Notes under the pieces: model-generated
Told to the model about the DNA's origin: nothing
What the model saw: only the letters and a program-made list of their open reading frames with translations
Databases searched by the model: none
Assembly (NCBI GenBank): GCA_002946415.1
Contig: NJPS01000054.1
Location: forward strand, 186,001-250,000
DNA length: 64,000 bases
Source: Rutstroemia sp. NJR-2017a BVV2
Taxonomy: Eukaryota > Ascomycota > Leotiomycetes > Helotiales > Rutstroemiaceae
Direction of reading: 5' to 3'
Position numbers and translations under genes: made by a program
Shown here: positions 27,341 through 38,253 of the stretch, one piece after another
How positions within the stretch are numbered: the first letter of the stretch is position 1
How the letters are laid out: the number at the start of each line of letters is the position of its first letter

Positions 27341-28062
27341 TGTGGAGACTATCTTGGCAGCGAGAGGAAAGAGTGAGTGCTTGTGTGCACTTTGGAGCGC
27401 ATTGCAACTGTGAGGCGAGGGCGGCGTAGTTTTGCTTTGGCAAAGTTGGTGTGTATATACATTTCAGGGCCATACATGTCCGTCCAAAGTATATTTTGAA
27501 TTCTTTGGATAATAATTCTCGATCAACCATCTTACAACTGTTGGCCAACACCCAACAGTTACGTGAAAAGGGCCAAGACGTCTTATTCTATATTTCATAG
27601 GCTGCGTCGAGTAGATTTAGTGGGTGGATACGTACCCGCTCGGTTGGGGACCCCATTAATGGATTGAACGACCTAGAATCACCACCTCAAGCTCGGAGTT
27701 GGCAACCTTTTAGGTTGATTGCTTCATTCTCAACCACCCGAATAACCATGTTGTGCTCTAGTCATACCCGTAGACACGCCGAACCTGGAATGTACGAGAA
27801 TATCAAATGCATGCGTGGTGCTCTTGCGGAATAATATTGAAAATTCTCATCGCCTCGCGGGAGCCCGTAGCCGATTCTCGAAGCAGAAATGGAACAATGA
27901 ACCTCATTTAGTAGCTGAGCGATTAATACGACAGGCTCTCGGCTTCAATTGTTCCAAAAGATTTGGAACAATATAGCACCGTCAACTCATTGCTCGGTCT
28001 GGCACATTCGATGCTCGTTTTGGCACATTCAATTCCGACTCTTATTTGCCTCTCTTACACCT
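27341..28062. other. Intergenic region, no supported gene
   Basis: About 720 bp. The part next to 27340 is the oxidase promoter; the rest contains no recognisable gene. Confidence 0.5.
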
Positions 28063-29889
28063 TTACTCCGCCAGACCTGGGTCTTGCACGCGTCTGGGCC
28101 TGCCTCTGCGTGCACTACTTGAGGAATCCCTGCGCTTCTTACTACCATCTTCGTTAGAGGTATCATCTGAAGGGGGCTGCCGCGATTTAGCCATTTGGGA
28201 AAGAGCTTTCCGGTCCTCCTCAAAGAGTTGATCCAGTAAAGTTTGAATCCTCTCCAATCTCGTTTTCAGGCCCCAATCAATTATATTGAGCACGTAGTTT
28301 CGAAATTCCAAGTAGTGCTCGGCCCTCTGGAGAGCAAAACTATCCACCTTTTGTGTATAATAGCTAACATTGTCCTGCTTCCACGACACAAAAAGACGTG
28401 CCTCAGAACCGCTCATGGCAATACTGAACACGGTCGTATTGAAGCCATCAATGTTGTACTCTCCTACGCGACGATTTAGGCGTTCGGAAATGTTAATGCA
28501 GGAAGCAGAACCCCCGAGGCACTGGTTTGTTGCTGCCCAAAGACTTCCATTTCCGGACGGCCCATCACCCTTAAACTCGACAAGAAGGAACGGGAAGACA
28601 ATATTCAGAGGGTTAGGTGAGAATTCGTCTGCCATAATAAGGTGGGCTTTGTGCTGAAAGAAAGCCATTCTGTTGTAACCGAAGAGAGCGTCAGGCACAG
28701 GGGTGCTAAGTTTCATTCTTGAATCGATTTCCGGGACAGTATTCTTCGACATCGGGTTTTTGTCTGTGCGTCTTAATGCTTCGGATGAACCAGGGACAGG
28801 AAACAGATTCTTGTTGAAATACTGCTCCACTTCGGTCTCGCTAGCACACATCTCCAAAGCTTGTAGATCGGCATCCTGGCGCACTTGGTCTAAAGAAGGG
28901 CCAGGAGATTCGTTGCCTCTACCTATCTCGGCGAGAAGCTGAGCGACGTGCTCGGGAACAGGTTCTGTTGGAGGTCGCAAATAGATGTTGTTCAGTCCTA
29001 GATTCACCTGCCTGTAGCTAGGATCCTCGACGAGCTTCTTTCGACTGGATCCTGCGGAGCTAACACTAATGTTTGACGGAGCTCCTGAAGAGCGGGTTGG
29101 AGTAGGTGGTATCACGTAACCATCGGCATCCTGCGTGTATTCCATGTCGATTCTAGGGTCTTCAAGGGTAGTGTTAGGCCAAGCGGATTCTTCTTCACAA
29201 GATTCTGATGGTATCGATTCCAGCCACTCGGCTATAGGTCCCGAGCAGTTCCTCTTTGGGGAGGGGATCCGGTCAAGAGAGCTTTCCAGAAACAAGGCGT
29301 GCGAACGCTTTCGATTCGGTGAATCAGGCTCTGGCTCTTGAAGACCTTTTTGTAGCGGATAAGGGGCGTCTGAGGAGTAAAATTTAAGCATATTCTACGA
29401 GATCAAAGGGTTCTAACCGACCTTTTGGTTGTGCTTTCGCAATCACCGGTTTCGAGTCTTCAACGGAACTAGACGTTGATACATCAATCTCCGATGATGC
29501 CTTAATAGTTTGTGAAGTCCCTAGGATGGATGATTCCTTCGGCTGGGGACTGGCTGGACTTGTAGAGCTCCGTCTTCTTGGTGCTAAATTATCGAATTAG
29601 ACCCCCTTCATCAATTTCCCATCTATCAAAACCCCTATAACAATCACGTTATAACCACAGCTTCCGCGCTAGCGATGCCTCCACTAAGAAGCTCGCTTCC
29701 CTATAACTCATCATCAATAGCCCCGCCTTGAACTCCTCCTCTACTCGCCAACGCGCCATCACCGAAGGCGTCGATGAATTAAACCAGCGATAGTATCAAA
29801 AACATACCTGTATCACGATTTGAACGTGGAGATAACCCCTTTGCTCCATCGTTTGCATCAATCTCTTCACTCAAAGATGGCGAGTCCAT
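28063..29889 (-). CDS. DUF7924-like fungal protein with PD-(D/E)XK nuclease-like motif
   Basis: Exons 29889-29808, 29583-29422 and 29369-28063; introns GTATGT...TTAG and GTCGGT...TCAG. The second is 52 nt and rescues a frame that otherwise hits a stop. The protein has 516 residues. The first 300 or so are low complexity with SP/TP sites and RKRSH and PKR basic clusters. The C-terminal domain matches a widespread Pezizomycotina family (DUF7924 in my recollection): PDALFGYNRMAFFQ, then FPFLLVEFKGDGPSGNG, then NQCLGGSASCINI and RLFVSWKQ. Asp308, Glu346 and Lys348 have the spacing and strand context of a PD-(D/E)XK core. The tail is strongly basic (RRGRPRRV) with possible coiled coil, suggesting nuclear location. 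Function is unknown; nuclease activity is inference. The start is the first ATG of exon 1. Confidence 0.8.
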
Positions 29890-30185
29890 GATGAACGACG
29901 GGCTAAGTCGTTATTAAATGATATCCGTGAAGGGGTTCGAAAAGCGACCATGCAGCTACACCACCAGCAAACAGGTCAACTGTATCGACACGAAGAGTCT
30001 TGGCAAGGATGATTCATTGACTGCATGTTAATAAGAATAGGCATCTGTGAGGATTTGATGATGACGATCGGAATTGATTGGATTGCGGATGATGTTCTTG
30101 GTCGCGTTGTTGGTTGCGCTTGATTTCAGTCTAGCGTTGTAAGGATGCCGTATCAATCAAACCAATCAAACACAACATCCACCAA
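29890..30185. other. Spacer between the DUF7924-like gene and tRNA-Phe
   Basis: 296 bp of shared upstream DNA between a minus-strand protein gene and a plus-strand tRNA. The A/C-rich run AACACAACATCCACCAAG directly before the tRNA is typical of tRNA 5' flanks. No further gene seen. Confidence 0.4.
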
Positions 30186-30298
30186 GCGGCTTTAGCTCAC
30201 TTGGGAGAGCGCCAGACTGAAGCCCAACTTCATTTATCAACATTCTTACACAAGAATAGTTAATCTGGAGGCACTGTGTTCGATCCACAGAAGCCGCA
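30186..30298 (+). tRNA. tRNA-Phe(GAA) with a 40-nt intron
   Basis: Complete cloverleaf. Acceptor stem GCGGCTT (30186-30192) pairs with AAGCCGC (30291-30297), with discriminator A30298. The D arm is GCTC-ACTTGGGA-GAGC, the anticodon stem CCAGA/TCTGG with anticodon GAA at 30219-30221, and the T arm CTGTG-TTCGATC-CACAG. The intron 30223-30262 sits in the canonical place, one base 3' of the anticodon. A and B box sequences (TAGCTCACTTGGG; GTTCGATCC) are intact. A T-run at 30333-30351 provides Pol III termination signals. Confidence 0.97.
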
Positions 30299-30937
30299 TC
30301 ATTTACGGATGCGATTCAAAGATAACTTTGGATACTTTATTTTTATATTTTTCCCTCCCCGCAGCGTTGTAAAGCAGCTCAAAAGAGTATGGAATTCAAA
30401 AATATCTTGTCACCTAGTAGAGCATTAACACCAAAATGCGACTTTTGACTCTTTTTTGCGTGTATCTTATCAACCGATCGCTTCGGAGAGTGAGCATATC
30501 CGGCCGTCGAGTGTATGTAGCCGTATGGAATAACGTTCATCTTGTGCAGCAGTTCTACCTTCGCAATACACAATCCAAATATAAAATACACCATATTCTA
30601 TTTCATTCATTTCAGGAAGAATATTACGAATCTCTAATGATTATCACGTCCCTCTCGATCTACATCAAATTCACACAAGCCGTATATCGCACCCAACGAA
30701 TCGTCATTCTCAACTACTCACAAATATATCTTCAACGTCTCACCACAGCTTTCCGTTTGATACAGAAGAAGTCAAAATACCTGTACTTCACATTACACGA
30801 GTACTGCAACTCCTCTACTAACTTAACACAGTACAAAATCTTCGCCTGAACCGGGTTCCTGCTTTAATACACCCCACCATACCCAAACCACCTCCCCTTG
30901 CCCTCCTTAACTTCCTATATTTGTCCATTCCCCTCAA
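30299..30937. other. Intergenic region after tRNA-Phe
   Basis: About 640 bp. Contains T-runs suited to Pol III termination just after the tRNA and one open frame (30436-30849) without recognisable content. No gene supported. Confidence 0.45.
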
Positions 30938-31547
30938 TCACAAACCAGATCTTTCTTCAACTTCTCCTATATCGATCAAAAAATCCCCCTCATCTATCTT
31001 CTTATTACCGCCCTCTTCATCTTTCTCATCAAGCAGCCCCTCCCCCTCTTTCTCTTCCTCTCCCCTCCCAACTATATCTCCATCTCCATCCTCATCCCTA
31101 TTCTCCCTGGCCTCCCACTCGCAACTGGTGATCCCTTTCTCCCCACTCCACTCCAACAGCAGACCGCAATCCTCCTCCAACCCCCTACAAATCTCCTCCA
31201 ACGCCTCGGCACCATTTTTCTTCGCTTTCTGCAGCCGACTCTTGCGGATATCGAGCATGAGGCGGAGAATCCTTAGGAGGAGGTGGATGCTTTTGAGGAT
31301 GATCATAGTTTTGTAGAAATTGGTTGTTGCGCTGTCGGTATCGGTATCGGTATCGGTGGAGATGGTGGTGTTGAAGGAGGATGTGGAGTTGAAAGTAGAG
31401 TTTAAAGTGTGGGAGGAGTTGGAGGGTACAGGTAGGAGGAGTAGAGGGACCTGCGCGTGGAATAGAGGGGCCTGTAAGGGGGTGGTTAGTGATGAAGGAT
31501 TGGAAGTATTGAAAGGATAGAGAGGAGGGAGAAGATGGGTTTACCAT
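30938..31547 (-). CDS. Hypothetical small protein, start codon on its own exon (tentative)
   Basis: Proposed model: ATG at 31547-31545, intron 31544-31472 (GTAAAC...TTACAG), then 31471-30938, giving 178 residues. The N-terminal part has many N-glycosylation-type NST/NSS sites (PSNSSHTLNSTFNSTSSFN) and a short TD repeat encoded by GGTATC units. A basic amphipathic stretch, KSIHLLLRILRLMLDIRKSR, and an acidic tail rich in Glu/Asp follow. The continuous frame extends well beyond its internal ATG at 31306, and intron phase fits exactly, but I recognise no family. The gene may instead start at 31306, or be non-coding low-complexity DNA. Confidence 0.35.
31326..31358. repeat. (GGTATC)n microsatellite
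   Basis: Four near-perfect GGTATC units (TCGGTATCGGTATCGGTATC). In the minus-strand frame proposed here they encode alternating Thr-Asp. Confidence 0.7.
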
Positions 31548-32234
31548 TTTGTTCTACAGAAGCCGGAGACTCTTGACGATGAGTGAAAAGATCTGTTAAG
31601 TCTCTAATACACCCCGTGATAATTATCGTATTCGATACACACAGCAAGTAATCACTGTATATGTATACTCCGATTTTTGTTTTCTCGATAGATATCTAAC
31701 GACGATGTGGAAGAAAAAGTTGCAAATTTCCAGCTTATCCACCCTTCATATACCCCCTTCAAAATTTCCATACCAACTGACTTACTGTGCGCGAACGCTA
31801 TACCAGTGCCTAGTTCTTTTTTATCCGTTTCAAATTCTGGCATACAGGCTGTTAAGAACGATTTCCCTTCTAAATGAGGTCACTACAGCGATTAGTCCAG
31901 TCCTGGGATGGGATTTCTTGGTTTGGTAAACGGGTAAAGTTATTAGAAAGTGATTAGAAAATTATTAGTTTGTGGAAATGGGAATACTTTTTTGGTTGAG
32001 AGGGGGAGAAGGTTGGTAGCGAGTACTAGGTCGTTCTAGACTTGGAGGATGGAAGGGGAAAGAATTCTCAAATACCATGCAATAGTGGAAGGTCAGATGA
32101 TAGAAGATGTTTCTGCGTATTGATAGATGTATCTTGCTACAACAGTCTGGCACACGATGGCCGGGGATTTTGCGAACGCGTATATCCGTCGTAAAAGTCC
32201 ATTTATGGGCAGGTAGAGAGTCCACCGTGCACAT
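31548..32234. other. Intergenic region, no supported gene
   Basis: About 690 bp. A minus-strand frame at 31843-31652 has a GTAAGT donor but cannot be joined in phase to its neighbour without an early stop, so I leave it out. Confidence 0.4.
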
Positions 32235-33734
32235 CTATCTCCTCTCACCAACTAGTACCACCCACACAGTCAGCACAATAAAACCCTCCACCCAGCATAA
32301 AAAAGTAGAAGAAGAAGAAAACTCACAAACAACCCTCCTCCCATCCCAATCAAACCCCACCTCAAACCTCCTCAAAACCGCACTCCCCATCAAAATCATC
32401 CTATCCTCAGGATCCCACCCCGGTCTCAGCACCTGCGGAAGCTCTTCAATCAAAGGCACACATTCCTCGACCACCTCCTCGGGTCTCCTACACTTCTTCT
32501 TGAACCTCAACGTGTAGTCCTCCCCTCTAAGCACGATCGTCCTCTCGCCTACTCTCAGCGCGATCTCGGGGAGATGGGGAACCGATGAGCAGGGTATATA
32601 CAATGTCCCGTCGCAGGGGCTGCGTTGTATAGGGAGTTCGGCGCGGATGGCTTGCGCGAGCGAGTCCGGGAAGGCGAGACACGGGTAGTTGGTCATGAGG
32701 ACCACGGGATGGTTGGCGAGTGATGCGTTGAGGAGAGTGTAAGGCTCGGAGTTGGGATACGAGGTATTGAGTTGGACGGAATGGGCTTCGATGCTCCAGG
32801 TCTCGGTATCAGGGGGAAAAAGCACATGAGTAGTGCTGTTAATGGGAGGAGCGGGCGCGGAGCCGAATGTGAGATGACCGGGAGATGTGGTGTTGAGAGG
32901 GAGCTGCAGGGTGAATTGGTTGGCCTCCAGGGCGTTGCTTTCGACCATGGTGCGGAATGGAGAGAGGAGGTTATCGGGTCGGGCGCTGTCCTGCCAAGGG
33001 TTCATTGCTTTTTCGGCGGATTTGCCGAAACTGAGGCCGAGGACGCCGTCGAAGAAATTGGTACCAGGTTCGTAGGAACTTTCATAGTACTTTAGTTCGG
33101 TGAATGATTGGTTCTTGAGGGTGAGAGATTCCCCTGTGGAGGAAGTCGCAAATGGGAGGGTGAGTGTGTCGAAGCCCTCGACGCCGTATGCGGCGATATA
33201 AAGTGGGACGTAATGAGTGTACGTTCGGGTTCCCTCGATGAGATAGGTGCTGGATTCGGTGGAATTATATAGTTGTAAGGTGAAATGCTTCTTTTCATTG
33301 TGATCCACAGAAGGTAAGAAGAGAGAAGACCTGTGACGATTAGTGTTTGTTTCTATCAATTCAATGACGCAGTGCCTGCCATGTGAGGTCTATAACTGCC
33401 CGGAAATCTTGCGGCGGTGTACCGACTTGAATGTTCGCTGTGTATTGGAACCAGTCGCCGGTAAACTATTTATCGTTATCAGCTTTCTTTACAAAGAAGG
33501 TCGTTTCATTCAACACACGGCAATAGGCAGCCCCAAGGGTCCGGAGCCACTAAACTCTTGGTGGTTCATGGGGACCTGCATCTTGGTCGCACGAGGATCT
33601 AACGGTCTGGGGGTTCTGGCATCATTATCACTCTTGTATGGGGATATTCTAGACATGTGAATTGGTAGCGTAAAGGGATGCCTAGCTTGGGCGCACCCTA
33701 GACCAACGAGAACTAATGGATAAATAGCCTTCAT
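32235..33734 (-). CDS. Secreted pepsin-fold protein without catalytic aspartates
   Basis: Exons 33734-33519, 33465-33371 and 33330-32235, about 468 residues. Intron 1 is GTGTGT...ATAG. Intron 2 only fits in phase as a 40-nt GC-AG intron (GCGTCA...CACAG), so that junction is less certain. A signal peptide (AIYPLVLVGLGCAQA) is followed by GDWFQYTANIQVGTPPQDF, the hallmark entry to the A1 peptidase fold. NFFDGVLGLSF and many N-glycosylation sites follow. The first catalytic DTG is replaced by DLTW, and the region where the second DSG should lie reads VVLMTNYPCLAFP, so proteolysis is unlikely. The family contains many such pseudo-proteases. The end is a hydrophobic stretch, FIVLTVWVVLV, then a basic tail, possibly a membrane anchor. 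A strong GTGAGT at 32326-32321 could instead begin another intron. An ATG at 33761 would add nine residues. Confidence 0.72.
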
Positions 33735-34548
33735 GATATGCAATGAATTGACTGATCTCATGTATGATACTGAGAATTATTAAAACTCGAGAAATTGGAA
33801 AGTATGATATGATTGTATATCCGGTGAGGACACATGTTAAATCATGTTGGTTAGGCTGCTAGCGATTACAGTTGGTGTGGCACAGCGTTCCAACTTCATC
33901 ACAATTGCATGCAGAAGCCTATGTGCCGCAAAATCGAAACACTCCTCCTTCGACTCATCGTTTACGCTCAAAATCGGAATCTGGCTCCAAGAAGTAAGTG
34001 GTGATGTTGATATATGTCCTTTATACTCGCATTCAAGCGTCGATGAAAGTAGAGGCATACATAATTTCGTGGGAGTACAATAATTACAGATGAGCATTGC
34101 GCCGGGATACTGAAGTAATAATCATACACTCCGAACTATCAGAGATTTTGAATCTAGAACCATCTTCTCCAACATTTGCGATCCGTATGCACGTCGCCAA
34201 TTATATTTCGGACTCCGATTATATGTAAAATGAGAAACAATATCACAAGTTTCCAAATATTTATTATAATTTTTTATAATTTTATATTTTTCTTATTTAT
34301 AGAAATTATTAATATTAAAATAAATAAATTATCTTATATATATTATAAAAATAATTTTAATATAATATATTTTTATAGAGATATTTTTAATATAGAAATA
34401 GAAAATATTTAAATAATTTATATTTTTTATTTAATCAAAGAATTGGATATAATTTAAATAATATAATAATATTACGAATTGAAGTCTTCATTAATAATTA
34501 TTTTACTAATATTTATTTTAATTATAATCAAAGATTTATTTAATATAA
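33735..34548. other. Entry into the AT-rich compartment
   Basis: No gene. From about 34210 to 34548 the sequence is almost pure A/T with TAA-rich words, abruptly different from the protease region. It is the left edge of the AT-rich, RIP-like island and abuts the 3' end of the gasdermin-like gene. Confidence 0.6.
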
Positions 34549-35379
34549 TTAATTGAAAACACAATAAACATTACTATTCTCAGTTATATCAAGAACAATC
34601 TTAGCAGTCTTGATATCAGCTCCATTCACGTCCTCAACCAAAACACATTCGTCGCCATCTTTCTTCCCGCCAACGGTCATAAAGGCGCCCTTATTATACT
34701 CTTCAAGCTTCAGTCTCCGTCCAAACTTGAGCCTCTTCACGCGGAACGCAAACACAAATTCCGACTCGCGATTAGACTCCGTCGCATCATCATTCGTGCT
34801 AGTCCAGTAGCCTTTCGGGCCAAAGGTCGTGCCCAGCGCGGTCACGTCGATGCCGAGATTCCCCTTGACCGTCGTGCTCTGTGAAGTCGAGTATTTGATC
34901 TTGGCGCCCTTGACGAGCTTCATGCCCGTGACGATGAAGAGCTCGCTGACGAGTGCGAACTTCTGCCTGGGCTCTCTCAGCCATGTCTGCACGGCCGGTG
35001 CCTTGACGGCCTCTTCCACGTATTCCTGGGTCGGCTCGAACGCCAGCGTCGTCACCGTATCGAACGCGAACGTATTTACCGTTTTGTTCGAATGCTCAAC
35101 GTTTACCTCGGGACCAAGGGGCAGTCCACCGGTAGCCAGCTGCAGGAACTGTGCATAGACACCCAAACCGAGCCCCTTCTCGGTTGAAATAGTCTTCTTC
35201 CAGTCGGTCTCCACGACAGGTGGAAATGCATCAGCCACGGCAACAACGCTCGCTCTGTTCAGAGGATATTGCGGTGCTGACGTGGAGCGGATTATAGACC
35301 CAAGACATAGCGGGCCTGTTGGTGGTGGATATATGAAATCGGATGTCGGACACAGAAAGTATGTCTTGGTAAAAGACAT
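34549..35379 (-). CDS. Gasdermin-like cell-death protein candidate (RCD-1/HET-Q1 type)
   Basis: Single-exon 276-residue protein starting MSFTKTYFLCPTSDF and continuing with PPPTGPLCLGSII. This opening, with an aromatic/Leu strand, a proline-rich turn and then GP.xLG.II, is what I recognise in small fungal gasdermin-like proteins of 250-290 residues. No signal peptide or conventional transmembrane helix is present, which fits a soluble protein forming beta-barrel pores. FRVKRLKFGRRLKLEEYNKG near the end is strongly basic, and the last 44 residues after Phe233 would form a short C-terminal tail. In HET-Q1 a subtilisin-like protease removes a similar short tail to activate pore formation; whether that happens here is inference. 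A candidate protease lies about 9 kb away (44424-47457). The stop codon lies within AT-rich DNA. The identification rests on motif memory, not a search. Confidence 0.58.
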   Translation of the reverse strand: MSFTKTYFLCPTSDFIYPPPTGPLCLGSIIRSTSAPQYPLNRASVVAVADAFPPVVETDWKKTISTEKGLGLGVYAQFLQLATGGLPLGPEVNVEHSNKTVNTFAFDTVTTLAFEPTQEYVEEAVKAPAVQTWLREPRQKFALVSELFIVTGMKLVKGAKIKYSTSQSTTVKGNLGIDVTALGTTFGPKGYWTSTNDDATESNRESEFVFAFRVKRLKFGRRLKLEEYNKGAFMTVGGKKDGDECVLVEDVNGADIKTAKIVLDITENSNVYCVFN

Positions 35380-36569
35380 AGCTTCAAGATTCAGGTTCAG
35401 ATACCGGGATTTCCTTAGAACTAAGGGAAATGATCGAAGAAGTAGAAGAAGAGTATATTGAGAAATATCTCGTAATTATCAGAGAGCTGAAATGAAGGAG
35501 TTGGGATTTAGAAGATTAATTATCTGAAAAGGCGGGGAAGCGGAACTTGATCGGCTGATAAATAAAGTTAATATTTTAAATTGATATATATAAAGAGATT
35601 TAAAAAAGAGAATAATAATAATTAACTTATATTTAAGTTAGACTTTATTATTAAATTTTAATTATAATAAACTTTTAATAATAAAATAAATTTAATTTTA
35701 GAATTAATAATTAAAGAATTAAAAGAATTTTGAAATTCGAAAAAATTTAAATATAAAAAACTAATTATATATAAAATATAAAACTAATTTAGATTAATTT
35801 AATATTATAAAAATTTAAATAAAAAGTTTAATTAAATCAATTCGAAATTATAATAGAATATAAAATTGATATTTTTATTACTAAATTATATATTTAAAAA
35901 GAATATTAAATCAGATTGATAATCTAATTTATATCGAATTATATAAAACTTCTAAGTTATTATAGAAATTATAATATCTTAAATATATTAATAAATCAAT
36001 ATAATATTTTTATAAATTATAATAATATTTTTATTTATTATATATAAATTTAAAATAAAGTTATATATTTTAAAGTATACTATATAATATAAAGAATAAA
36101 GATTAAAATAATATAATTTTATAAAAAGAAGAAAAATATAAAGTGGAAATTGAAAGAGTTTAAATATCCAGTATTTAGTTTCTATTTAGAGATCGCCTAG
36201 ATATAATATAGCTACTATCTTAACTATTAATCTTCTTTTAGTCCCTGCTTCCCACTTGGCCGCTAGATTGCGCCCTTACATTATAAATAAACCTAGTTTA
36301 AGATATTAACCCTGCTCGTCGGGCGATTAGCCTCCGTTTACCTGCCTTCTTGCATGATCAACCCCCTAAACCTCAGCTCCTCTCATTTCAATACTCTGCC
36401 ACTTTTGGAGTTCAGTTGTCACAAATTGAATATTATATATATTAATATATAATATACTACTATCTCAACAAAAATAAAGCAAGAGAGAAACTTCTTCCTT
36501 TATCTTACATTTCCACTTACTTCAAAGTCCGCCCTCCCCACATTACATTATCATTAGACACGATAGCAA
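35380..36569. other. AT-rich RIP-like tract
   Basis: From about 35530 to 36180 the base composition is extremely AT-rich with TTAAAT and TATAAT words and no usable reading frame, which suggests an old repeat destroyed by RIP. The stretch 36180-36569 returns to balanced composition and includes the promoter and leader of the PAQR gene. An ATATAT palindrome is at about 36430-36452. The element of origin cannot be recognised. Confidence 0.65.
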
Positions 36570-37675
36570 ATGGCATCCACTTCCCGTCTTCGAGTTACGC
36601 CCCCGCAGCTGCCAGAAGCGCACAAAGGGTGGGAAATGGAATTCATCAGCGACACCGCATCCAAGGTCGGCAGAGCAGAACGCCCAGTTCTTCTCTCGTT
36701 CGATGAGATGCCAGAATGGTTCCGACGTGAATCCAACCAGTGGATTCTTCATGGCTATCGCCCTATCTCAGGCTCGGCTCACGCTTCGTTCTGCAGCTGG
36801 TTGTATATCCACAATGAGTCGGTCAACATCTATTCTCACCTCATCCCGGCTGTTTTCTTCCTGCTCGGCGAGTGGTATATCCAGCAGTACCTTACCAGCA
36901 GATACTCCGGGGTCACTGGCGCCGATTTTATTGCTTTCTCCATCTTCATGTTGACGGCCGTCGCGTGCCTGTCCTTGTCGGCGACGTATCACACCTTAAT
37001 GAACCACTCCCAACGCGTGGAACATTTCTGCCTGCGACTGGACATGCTGGGCGTGGTGATCTTCATACTGGGCGACCTTGTCTTGGGAATATACATGATT
37101 TTCTGGTGTGAACCTTTGCCACGCAATATCTACTGGTCTTTGGTTAGTTAATCCCTATATGCAATTTTGTTTTTCCTCATCTCAGACCTGGTACTTGAGT
37201 CTAACACTCCTCTTTCCCCGGTTGATAGATTGGAGTTTGCGGGACGTTGACAATCTTCATGACAATGCATCCCAAGTTTCAGGGCTCAAAGTATCGCCTC
37301 TTCCGAGCATTGATGTTCGTGGCGACTGGCTTATCCGGTGTTGCGCCCTTGATCCATGGATTATATGTGTTCGGCATGTCGCAGATGATGAGAAAAGCTT
37401 TTCCCTATACTTTGGCAAAAGCAGGCTGCCTTCTATCTGGGACTTCGTTTTATGCAGTAAGTCTCCCAATTTCGCACACAAGAGAGAAATTGACCCTAAC
37501 ACATGTGGTCCTGAAGACCAGGTTTCCCGAAAGTCGATATCCTGGCACATTCGACCTATGGGGCTCCCATTCGATCTTTCACATCCTGGTGGTATGCGCC
37601 GCTGTGGTCCAGTTGATGGGGTATCTGGATGCCTTCGACTATGCTCACGCAAATCTTACTTGCTCGTCTCTTTGA
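36570..37675 (+). CDS. PAQR / hemolysin-III family membrane protein (ADIPOR-like, Izh type)
   Basis: Exons 36570-37142, 37229-37456 and 37517-37675; GT-AG introns in phase; 319 residues. The N-terminal cytoplasmic part contains LLSFDEMPEWFRRESNQWI and GYRPISGSAHASFCSWLYIHNE-type sequence, the fungal Izh/ADIPOR signature: an aspartate-rich entry followed by HNESVNIYSH. Seven hydrophobic segments follow. Conserved zinc-site elements are present: SATYHTLMNHS with its Ser/His, and GSHSIFHILVV with the HxxxH pair near the C-terminus. Yeast relatives act in zinc and sterol/ceramide homeostasis as receptor-like ceramidases. It lies between the gasdermin-like gene and the NLR in an AT-rich setting, but whether it takes part in that system is unknown. 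Gene structure and residues look intact. Confidence 0.9.
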
Positions 37676-38253
37676 CTTATGTATACATGCCGAGTATGGA
37701 GCTTCTGGCCACGGGGACGAGCTTCTAAACGCTGACTGTATGATAGCGAAGAGAAGCATATGATCTGATTGCTGCTAGCAATGTCTGATACTTATTATAA
37801 CTGCCTGTATTGTATCCAATGGCATCATCCACAAAGGGACTTGAAATCTGTTCTCCTATCTGTTCTCCTAGTGTGGATTTCTTTAAGTATTTTAAACTCG
37901 AGATTGACGAAGGGATCTGTTTCTTGGATATTGCCGTCTTGCTTTCCAGTGGCACACAGTCCCGAAAGTGCAAACCACCTCTCCTTCTTTCTGGCAGACT
38001 TCTCGAAAGGGGATGTGCGCTTTTCTGAAGCCACGAATGCCAAACACTACGTCGTGTCTCATGAACTGATGAGATTCTGCGGTAGCTGCTCCCTGTGACG
38101 GAGGGAGTTGTAACGATAGCTGCCCCACAGTTGCCCCGCAGTCACATGGTATCTTTGTGTAGCTTTCCTCGCCCACCTCAAATTCCTCGTGTCCTCTCTT
38201 TCCTTTTCCCACCTCATAATCTTCATCCATAGCTCCAATAGGAACTAGCTCCC
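37676..38253. other. Spacer, no supported gene
   Basis: About 580 bp of balanced composition. Open frames on both strands lack recognisable content. It may include decayed sequence of the gene to which the following WD40 relic belonged. Confidence 0.4.
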
